Shown here one piece after another: positions 58,615-64,000 of a stretch of 64,000 nt of DNA. The translations under genes were made by a program, and so were the position numbers. Under the pieces are notes generated by a model. The model saw only the letters and a list, made by a program, of their open reading frames with translations, made no database searches and was not told the origin of the DNA. This DNA is from Streptomyces jumonjinensis (GTDB lineage Bacteria > Actinomycetota > Actinomycetes > Streptomycetales > Streptomycetaceae): contig NZ_VCLA01000172.1 of NCBI RefSeq assembly GCF_009600885.1, positions 16,588 to 80,587 on the forward strand, written 5' to 3'. The first letter of the stretch is position 1. The number at the start of each line of letters is the position of its first letter.

Positions 58615-59917
58615 GCCGCTCACCGCCCCCGGCCCCCTCCCGGTCGGTGAACTGCTGGAGCTGGACCGGGCGCATGTGTGGCATCCGTACAGCCCGATGC
58701 CGGGCCGTGCCGATCCGCTGGTGGTGGCGTCGGCTTCGGGCGTACGGCTGCGACTGGCCGAACCCGCGCACGGGCGGCATGAGCTGATCGACGGCATGTC
58801 GTCGTGGTGGTCGGCGATCCACGGCTACAACCACCCCGTGCTCAACGAGGCGGCCCGCACCCAGCTGGAGCGGATGAGCCATGTGATGTTCGGCGGGCTG
58901 ACCCATGAGCCGGCCGTGCGGCTGGCGGCCCGGCTGGTGGAGATCACCCCCGAGCCGCTGCGCCATGTGTTCCTGTCCGACTCGGGCTCGGTGGCGGTCG
59001 AGGTCGCGGTCAAGATGTGCCTCCAGCACTGGCGTTCGCTGGGCCGCCCCGAGAAGCGGCGCCTGCTCACCTGGCGCGGCGGCTACCACGGGGACACCTG
59101 GCAGCCGATGGCGGTCTGCGACCCCGACGGCGGAATGCACCGGCTCTGGTCGGGGGTGCTGCCGCGCCAGCTCTTCGCCGACGCGCCGCCCGCCGGGTTC
59201 GACGAGGCGTACGCGAAGACGCTGCGGGCGGCGGTCGCCCGGCACGCCCATGAGCTGGCGGCCGTGATCGTGGAGCCGGTGGTGCAGGGCGCGGGGGGCA
59301 TGCGCTTCCACTCCCCCGGGTATCTGCGGGTGCTGCGGGAGGCGTGCGACGAGCACGGGGTGCTGCTGGTCTTCGACGAGATCGCCACGGGGTTCGGGCG
59401 TACCGGGACGCTGTTCGCGGCCGGACAGGCCGGGGTCTCGCCGGATGTGATGTGTCTGGGCAAGGCGCTGACGGGCGGCTATCTGTCGATGGCGGCGACC
59501 CTGTGCACCTCCGCCGTCGCGGACGGGATCTCGCGCGGCGAGGTCCCGGTGCTGGCGCACGGGCCGACGTTCATGGCCAACCCGCTCGCCGCCGCGGTGG
59601 CGGGGGCCTCGATCGATCTGCTGCTCGGACAGGACTGGGCCCAGGAGGTCAAACGCCTGGAGTCGGGCCTCGGGGAGGGGCTGGCGGAGGCCGGGAAGCT
59701 GCCGGGGGTGCGGGAGGTACGCGTCCTGGGCGGCATCGGCGTCGTACAGCTGGACCACGAGGTGGACCTGGCCGCGGCGACCGGGGCGGCGGTACGGGCC
59801 GGGGTGTGGCTGCGGCCGTTCCGGGACCTGATCTATGTGATGCCGCCGTATGTGATGGACGACGCGGACCTCGGGCGGGTCTGCGAGGCTGTGTGCGCGT
59901 CGGCAGCCGCGGGGTGA
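58607..59917 (+). CDS. bioA: Adenosylmethionine-8-amino-7-oxononanoate aminotransferase
   Basis: 436 aa class III aminotransferase. DRAHVWHPYSPMP, GMSSWWSAIHGYNHPVLN, SGSVAVEVAVKMCLQHW, VFDEIATGFGRTGTLFA and the PLP lysine in CLGKALTGGYLSMAATL. All are BioA hallmarks, including the WW pair that shapes the SAM site. ATG 58607 lies inside the bioB end, so translational coupling is likely. A hairpin and 71 bp separate it from bioD. Confidence 0.96.
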   Translation: MPEPLTAPGPLPVGELLELDRAHVWHPYSPMPGRADPLVVASASGVRLRLAEPAHGRHELIDGMSSWWSAIHGYNHPVLNEAARTQLERMSHVMFGGLTHEPAVRLAARLVEITPEPLRHVFLSDSGSVAVEVAVKMCLQHWRSLGRPEKRRLLTWRGGYHGDTWQPMAVCDPDGGMHRLWSGVLPRQLFADAPPAGFDEAYAKTLRAAVARHAHELAAVIVEPVVQGAGGMRFHSPGYLRVLREACDEHGVLLVFDEIATGFGRTGTLFAAGQAGVSPDVMCLGKALTGGYLSMAATLCTSAVADGISRGEVPVLAHGPTFMANPLAAAVAGASIDLLLGQDWAQEVKRLESGLGEGLAEAGKLPGVREVRVLGGIGVVQLDHEVDLAAATGAAVRAGVWLRPFRDLIYVMPPYVMDDADLGRVCEAVCASAAAG

Positions 59918-59944
59918 GTCGGCTCCCCGTGCCGGGGAGCCGAC
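59918..59944 (+). terminator. Hairpin between bioA and bioD
   Basis: GTCGGCTCCCC (59918-59928) and GGGGAGCCGAC (59934-59944), 11-bp perfect stem immediately after the bioA stop. bioD follows on the same strand, so this may tune rather than abolish its expression. Confidence 0.75.
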
Positions 59945-59988
59945 CGGGTGAGAACCAGAGCGAACCAGAGAGAGGCAGAGCAGCAGTC

Positions 59989-60732
59989 GTGTCCGTCATC
60001 GTGGTCTCCGGAACCGGGACCGGCATCGGCAAGACCGTCGTCACGGCGGGGCTCGCCGCCCTCGCGCGGGAGGGAGGCCGCCGGGTCGCGGTGGTGAAGC
60101 CCGCGCAGACCGGTGTCGGCACGGGGGAGCCAGGGGATCTGGAGGAGGTGCGGCGGCTCTGCGGGGAGGTGCGCACGCTGGAGCTGGCGCGGTTCCCCGA
60201 GCCGCTCGCGCCCGCCACCGCCGCGCGCCGCGCCGGACGGGGCGGGGTGCGGGCGGCGGATGCGGCCGACGCCGTCGCCCGGCTCGCCGAACGGTACGAC
60301 CTGGTGCTCGTCGAGGGCGCGGGCGGACTGCTCGTACGGTTCGACGACGACGGCGGCACGCTCGCCGACACGGCACGGCTGCTCGGCGCTCCGGTGCTGG
60401 TGGTCGCGGCGGCGGGGCTCGGCACGCTCAACTCGGCGGCGCTGACCGGTGAGGCGCTGCGGACGCGCGGGCTCGATCAGCTCGGCGTCGTGGTCGGCAG
60501 CTGGCCTGAGCGGCCCGATCTCGCCGCACGGTGCAATCTGCTGGATCTGCCGGACGCGGCCGGAGCGCCGCTGCTCGGCGCCGTGCCCCAGGGTGCCGGG
60601 CTGCTGACGCCCGAGGACTTCCGGGCGCGGGCGGCCCAGTGGTTCGCGCCGGCCCTGGGCGGGGGGTGGGACGCGGACGCCTTCACCTCGGCGGCGCACC
60701 CCGGCCCGATGGCGGCTGCCGCCGTGCTCTGA
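59989..60732 (+). CDS. bioD: Dethiobiotin synthetase
   Basis: 247 aa. ATP-dependent ring closure with CO2. P-loop VSGTGTGIGKTVVTAGL (7-23), VVKPAQTGVG, and EGAGGLLVRFD are the BioD signatures. GTG 59989 with a GAGAGAGG stretch upstream. The Ala/Gly-rich C-terminus ends AAAVL. The stop region is copied about 68 bp downstream. Confidence 0.96.
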   Translation: MSVIVVSGTGTGIGKTVVTAGLAALAREGGRRVAVVKPAQTGVGTGEPGDLEEVRRLCGEVRTLELARFPEPLAPATAARRAGRGGVRAADAADAVARLAERYDLVLVEGAGGLLVRFDDDGGTLADTARLLGAPVLVVAAAGLGTLNSAALTGEALRTRGLDQLGVVVGSWPERPDLAARCNLLDLPDAAGAPLLGAVPQGAGLLTPEDFRARAAQWFAPALGGGWDADAFTSAAHPGPMAAAAVL

Positions 60733-60806
60733 GCCGCACCGGGCCGCGAGCCTCGCTGAGGGACGAGCCCCGCCGTGGGACGAACCGCGCCGTGCTCTGA
60801 GGCCGC
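60721..60806 (+). repeat. Copy of the bioD stop region downstream
   Basis: GCCGTGCTCTGAGCCGC (60721-60737, containing the bioD stop) recurs as GCCGTGCTCTGAGGCCGC at 60789-60806. CCGTGGGAC also recurs (60772 and 60808). The 170-bp gap to the methyltransferase holds only this. Confidence 0.8.
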
Positions 60807-60902
60807 GCCGTGGGACAGGCGGCCACCCGGGCGGGTGACTCCTTCGCGGTGCGGGGGGAGAATGAACGGGAGAGGCCGCACCCGCCGTCCGAGGAGGCAG
60901 CG

Positions 60903-61589
60903 ATGCGCAGGCGTGGCGCGGGAGTGCCCAGGGACGCCGTCCATCACCCGGTGTTCGCGCGGTTCTACGCCGGGTTCAGCGTCGCGGCGGACAGCGGGGC
61001 GGGCATCGCGGCCCACCGCGATGAGCTGCTGGCCGGGCTGAGCGGCCGGATCATCGAGATCGGCGCGGGCAATGGACTGAATTTCGCGCACTACCCCTCC
61101 GCCGTCTCCGAGGTGGTCGCGATCGAACCGGAGCGCACCCTGCGCGCGCTGGCGCTCCAGTCGGCGGGCCGGGCCGGGGTCCCGGTCGATGTGGTGCCGG
61201 GCGCGGCGGAGGCCCTGCCGGTCAAGAGCGAGGCCTTCGACGGCGCCGTCTGCTCGCTGGTGCTCTGTTCCGTACGGGATCTGCCCCGTTCGCTGGCCGA
61301 GCTGATGCGGGTCCTGCGACCGGGCGGTGAGCTGCGGTTCTTCGAGCACTGCCAGGCCCAGAGCAAGGGTCTGGCCCGCCTTCAGCGGGTGGTCGACCGC
61401 ACGGTGTGGCCGCTGCTGTTCGGCGGCTGTCACACCGCCCGGGACACGGTGGCGGAGATCGGGGCGGCCGGTTTCGAGCTGGGCGTGTACCGGCGGCTGC
61501 GGATACCGGAGCGCGGCATCCAGGTGCCGGCCTCGCCGTGTGTGCTGGGGGTCGCCCGCCGTCCCTTCACCGGGGACCGGCCCACGTGA
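60903..61589 (+). CDS. Class I SAM-dependent methyltransferase
   Basis: 228 aa. Motif I RIIEIGAGNGLNFAHYP, acidic motif II AIEPERTLRALA, motif III LPVKSEAFDGAVCSLVLCSV and post-motif LRPGGELRFFEHCQA: the UbiE/methyltransf_11 layout. ATG 60903 has GAGGAGG 5 bp upstream. Substrate unknown. Confidence 0.9.
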   Translation: MRRRGAGVPRDAVHHPVFARFYAGFSVAADSGAGIAAHRDELLAGLSGRIIEIGAGNGLNFAHYPSAVSEVVAIEPERTLRALALQSAGRAGVPVDVVPGAAEALPVKSEAFDGAVCSLVLCSVRDLPRSLAELMRVLRPGGELRFFEHCQAQSKGLARLQRVVDRTVWPLLFGGCHTARDTVAEIGAAGFELGVYRRLRIPERGIQVPASPCVLGVARRPFTGDRPT

Positions 61590-61657
61590 CGTAACCCTCC
61601 GCGCCTGTCACCGGCGCATGACGACGCGGTCTGGCCCCGGGTCGCCGGGCGGAGGGA

Positions 61658-61848
61658 GTGTCTTCGAAGTAGCGTCGTCCGCCCGGATGGGGGTCCCCCC
61701 GGGCGAAGCCCAGGGGGAGGGTCTGGCGGGGTCTGGTGCCGTGCATCGCAAGGCGGAGGAGGGAGTCCATGCGGAGCATCGGCGACCGACGACAACGCAG
61801 CGAGGTGCGGTGCCAGGGCACGGCAGACAGACGGGACTTTGAAGACAC
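61658..61848. mobile_element. MITE-like element with terminal inverted repeats
   Basis: The ends GTGTCTTCGAAGT (61658-61670) and ACTTTGAAGACAC (61836-61848) are inverted copies differing at one base, and weaker identity extends to about 27 bp (CGTC.GTC.GCC). The 191-bp interior has no gene. It holds a hairpin, TCCCCCCGGGC-GAA-GCCCAGGGGGA (61694-61718), of a kind scattered in Streptomyces genomes. No long target duplication is visible (GA on both sides at most). Confidence 0.7.
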
Positions 61849-61938
61849 GACCTAATGTCGGTGAGCCGTACGGGAGTCGGCGGCGGCCGGCCATCGGTCA
61901 TCGGAGAGGCCGCCGCGCCCGGGATCAGAGGAGTGCCC

Positions 61939-62826
61939 TTGTCCAGGCCGTTCCGTTTCTCTGTGAACATGCTGGCGCCGGCCGATGGCGCGCAGTGGCG
62001 CGAGAAGTGCCGCCGCGCCGAGGAGCTCGGCTATGACCTCATCCAGGTGCCCGATCACCTGGGCATGCCGGCCCCTTTCCCGGCGCTGGTGGCCGCGGCC
62101 TCGGCGACGGAGCGGGTCCGGCTGGGCACCCTGGTCCTCAATGCCGGTTTCTGGAATCCGGCTCTGCTGGCCCGGGAGATCGCCACCGTGGACGGGCTGA
62201 CCGGCGGCCGGCTGGAGGTCGGCCTCGGCACGGGCTATGTGCGGGAGGAGCACGAGCGGGCCGGTATCCCCTTCCTCAGCCGCGGCGGCCGGGTGGATCA
62301 TCTGCGCCGTACGGTCGAGGAACTGGACCGGCTGCTCTCCGATCCGTCGCATCTCCCCCAGGTGTCACAGCGGCCCCGTCCGCCGCTGGTGATCGCCGGG
62401 AACGGGGACCGGGTGCTGAGGCTCGCGGTGGAGTACGCGGACACCGTCGCGCTCACCGGGGCACGCGAGAGCGCCGACGGGCTGATCCCGCTGAGCCCCG
62501 GGGAGCTGGACGAGCGGATCGCCGCCTACCGCGCACTGGCCGGGGACCGGGCCGATGAGCTGGAGCTGAATCTTCTGATCCAGACCCCCACGGTCACCGA
62601 CGACCCCGAGGCGGTGGTCCGGGAGCTGCTGGCGCGGACGCCGCAGCTGCGCGGGCTGACCACAGCGCGGGCGCTGGAACTGCCGGTGATGGCGATCGGG
62701 ACGGCCGAGGTGATCGCGGACCGGCTGCGCGCCCTGCGCGAGCGGTACGGCTTCACCTCGTTCACCGTTCTCGACCCTTATCTGGAGTCGTTCGCTCCGG
62801 TGGTGGCGCTGCTGCGCGGGGAGTGA
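61939..62826 (+). CDS. LLM-class F420-dependent oxidoreductase (TIGR03621-like)
   Basis: 295 aa luciferase-like TIM barrel. RFSVNMLAPADG, YDLIQVPDHLGMPAPFPAL, RVRLGTLVLNAGFWNPALLA, TGGRLEVGLGTGYVREEH. Such proteins reduce or oxidise diverse substrates with F420 or FMN. TTG 61939 is preferred (AGAGGAG 5 bp upstream). The ATG at 61855 lies in sequence bordering the MITE-like element and lacks a binding site. Substrate unknown. Confidence 0.9.
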   Translation: MSRPFRFSVNMLAPADGAQWREKCRRAEELGYDLIQVPDHLGMPAPFPALVAAASATERVRLGTLVLNAGFWNPALLAREIATVDGLTGGRLEVGLGTGYVREEHERAGIPFLSRGGRVDHLRRTVEELDRLLSDPSHLPQVSQRPRPPLVIAGNGDRVLRLAVEYADTVALTGARESADGLIPLSPGELDERIAAYRALAGDRADELELNLLIQTPTVTDDPEAVVRELLARTPQLRGLTTARALELPVMAIGTAEVIADRLRALRERYGFTSFTVLDPYLESFAPVVALLRGE

Positions 62827-62891
62827 CCGGACACGGCGGCGGCGGCCGAAACCGGTGGCTCCGGCCGAGCGGTGCGTGCTTGGCTCTGATC

Positions 62892-63314
62892 ATGAACAAC
62901 CTGCGTATACGTACCGCCGGGGCCGATGAGGCCGGGACCGTGCTCGCCTTCTGGGCCGAAGCCGCCGAGGGCACGAGCATCACGGACGATGTGGACGGCG
63001 TCACCCGGCTCATCGACCGCGACCCCGGAGCGCTGATCCTGGCCGAGCGCGACGGGAAGCTGGTGGGCTCGGTGATCGCCGGCTGGGACGGCTGGCGCTG
63101 CTCGCTGTACCGGCTCGCCGTCCATCCCTCCCACCGCCGGCAGGGGGTCGCGACGGCGCTGCTGGAGGCCGCCGAGGAGCGTTTCACCCGGCTGGGCGGG
63201 CGGCGCGGCGACGCGATGGTGCTGGAGGAGAACGACCGGGCGCAGCGGGCCTGGGCGGCGGCCGGATACCGGCGTGAGAACCACTGGCGACGCTGGGTGA
63301 AGCCGTACGTCTGA
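62892..63314 (+). CDS. GNAT-family N-acetyltransferase
   Basis: 140 aa. Acetyl-CoA loop VHPSHRRQGVATALLEAAEE (motif A), preceded by GSVIAGWDGWRCSLYRLAV, and followed by DAMVLEENDRAQRAWAAAGY. ATG 62892 begins MNNLRIRTAGADEA. No clear ribosome binding site. Acceptor unknown. Confidence 0.88.
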   Translation: MNNLRIRTAGADEAGTVLAFWAEAAEGTSITDDVDGVTRLIDRDPGALILAERDGKLVGSVIAGWDGWRCSLYRLAVHPSHRRQGVATALLEAAEERFTRLGGRRGDAMVLEENDRAQRAWAAAGYRRENHWRRWVKPYV

Positions 63315-63463
63315 GATGCGCTGCCGGGTCCGCCTGAGGCTTCCCGCCGGGTCCTCGGCTCAGCCGGGGCCCGGCCGTCCGGATAGTCTGGTAGCACCCT
63401 TCCCGCCGTAGGACTTTGCTGATCCTTTACGATGGGGGGACCATCACTCTCCGTACGAAAGGT

Positions 63464-63547
63464 GTGAGCGTCCGTCCATGGACGAGCCTCCCAGTAGCAG
63501 ACATCGAGCACGCCTCGCGCCCCTCCCGGATCATGGGACGGAGGTGA
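63464..63547 (+). CDS. Possible 27-aa leader peptide upstream of the CNNM gene
   Basis: GTG 63464, with AAAGG just upstream, opens a 27-codon frame (MSVRPWTSLPVADIEHAS to GRR) that stops 5 bp before the CNNM start. A second frame from ATG 63478 (25 codons) overlaps that start (ATGA). Either could couple translation to the transporter gene. The 240-bp gap has no other gene. Support is only spacing and the start signal. Confidence 0.3.
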   Translation: MSVRPWTSLPVADIEHASRPSRIMGRR

Positions 63548-63551
63548 CCCG

Positions 63552-64000
63552 ATGACCGAAGTGCTCCTCCTGTTCGTGGCGGTGCTGCTCTCACTCGCCT
63601 GCGGCGTCTTCGTCGCGGCGGAGTTCTCCCTCACCACCGTCCAGCGCGCCGACCTCGAACGTGCCGCCGAGCGCGGCGAGCGCGGCGCGGCGAGCGCCCT
63701 CAAAGCGGTACGGGGCCTCACCTTCCAGCTCTCCGGCGCGCAGCTCGGCATCACCGTGACCAATCTGGTCGTCGGCATGCTCTCCGAGCCGTCGATCTCC
63801 AAGCTGATCCAGGGCCCGGTCGAGGATCTCGGCCTCTCCCCCTCGGTCGCCTCCTCGGTCGCCCTGGTCATCGGCACCGCGCTCTCCACGGTGGTGCTGA
63901 TGGTCGTCGGCGAGCTGGTGCCCAAGAACTGGGCCATCTCCTCGCCGCTGGCCGTCGCGAAGGCCGTGGGCCCGGCGCAGCGGCTGTTCACCGCCGCGTT
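63552..64000 (+). CDS. CNNM/CorC-family (hemolysin-like) transporter, 5' part
   Basis: The first 149 residues are present; the gene runs off the window. The DUF21/CNNM membrane domain opens with MTEVLLLFVAVLLSLACGVF, then VAAEFSLTTVQRADLERAAE, LSGAQLGITVTNLVVGML and VVLMVVGELVPKNWAISSP, all family hallmarks. Members move Mg2+ or Co2+ and normally continue with CBS and CorC domains. ATG 63552 has GGAGG 6 bp upstream. Confidence 0.92.
   Translation, partial: MTEVLLLFVAVLLSLACGVFVAAEFSLTTVQRADLERAAERGERGAASALKAVRGLTFQLSGAQLGITVTNLVVGMLSEPSISKLIQGPVEDLGLSPSVASSVALVIGTALSTVVLMVVGELVPKNWAISSPLAVAKAVGPAQRLFTAA

Noticed and set aside
62762..63991. Minus-strand frame over the GNAT and CNNM genes
   Set aside because: Ser/Arg-rich shadow. 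The plus strand encodes recognisable GNAT and CNNM domains.

Overview
The window is high-GC Streptomyces-type chromosome. The evidence is strong third-codon-position GC bias, frequent GTG and TTG starts, purine-rich ribosome binding sites, MurT/GatD, an F420-type oxidoreductase, RsbW-like ATPases, and GC-rich hairpins and minisatellites between genes. I support 53 protein genes, the last one cut by the window edge. I see no tRNA, rRNA, CRISPR array, intact insertion sequence or phage module.

Layout. 0.1-3.1 kb: two divergent MFS exporters. 3.3-15.4 kb: a small specialised-metabolism locus with two KAS III-like enzymes, an AMP-forming ligase, a PLP decarboxylase fused to an acyl carrier protein, a membrane protein and a P450. 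Opposite it lie a flavin hydroxylase and a SRPBCC protein, followed by an MMPL exporter that carries the only in-frame TTA codon I found in the window. 15.6-20.8 kb: a Tat-exported GH109-type Gfo/Idh protein and a two-gene ABC exporter with complementary degenerate nucleotide sites. 21-33.5 kb: mostly housekeeping genes, namely a membrane hydrolase, a Ski2-like helicase, TesB, glutathione peroxidase, acyl-CoA dehydrogenase with a divergent TetR, peptide deformylase, MurT/GatD, phosphofructokinase and CtaG. 33.5-39.6 kb: an RsbW-like ATPase, two tandem same-length polyprenyl diphosphate synthases, and on the other strand a PAP2-like membrane protein coupled to a WS/DGAT-family acyltransferase. 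39.9-48.6 kb: an FG-GAP secreted protein, an RCK/two-TM channel-like protein, an ABC importer behind a cobalamin riboswitch, an AA10 LPMO with an upstream DasR-like box, and PlsC. 48.7-55.9 kb: cell-envelope genes, namely a secreted alpha/beta hydrolase, a three-gene operon (DUF1906 protein, membrane protein, M15-like pseudo-peptidase), a NlpC/P60 hydrolase behind a c-di-AMP riboswitch, and a second RsbW-like ATPase. 56-60.7 kb: a complete biotin set, bioF divergent from bioB-bioA-bioD. 60.9-64 kb: a methyltransferase, a 191-bp MITE-like element, an LLM/F420 oxidoreductase, a GNAT and the start of a CNNM-family transporter.

How the parts work together. The 3.3-10.8 kb genes fit one route: the ligase loads an amino acid on the carrier domain, the fused decarboxylase removes CO2 in cis, and the KAS III-like pair passes on the product. 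This is by analogy with BtrK and VinO systems; the product is unknown. Two riboswitches and a DasR-like box tie transport and wall or chitin genes to cobalamin, c-di-AMP and N-acetylglucosamine signalling. A recurring oddity is that short tandem duplications cover or abut the stop codon of at least seven genes.
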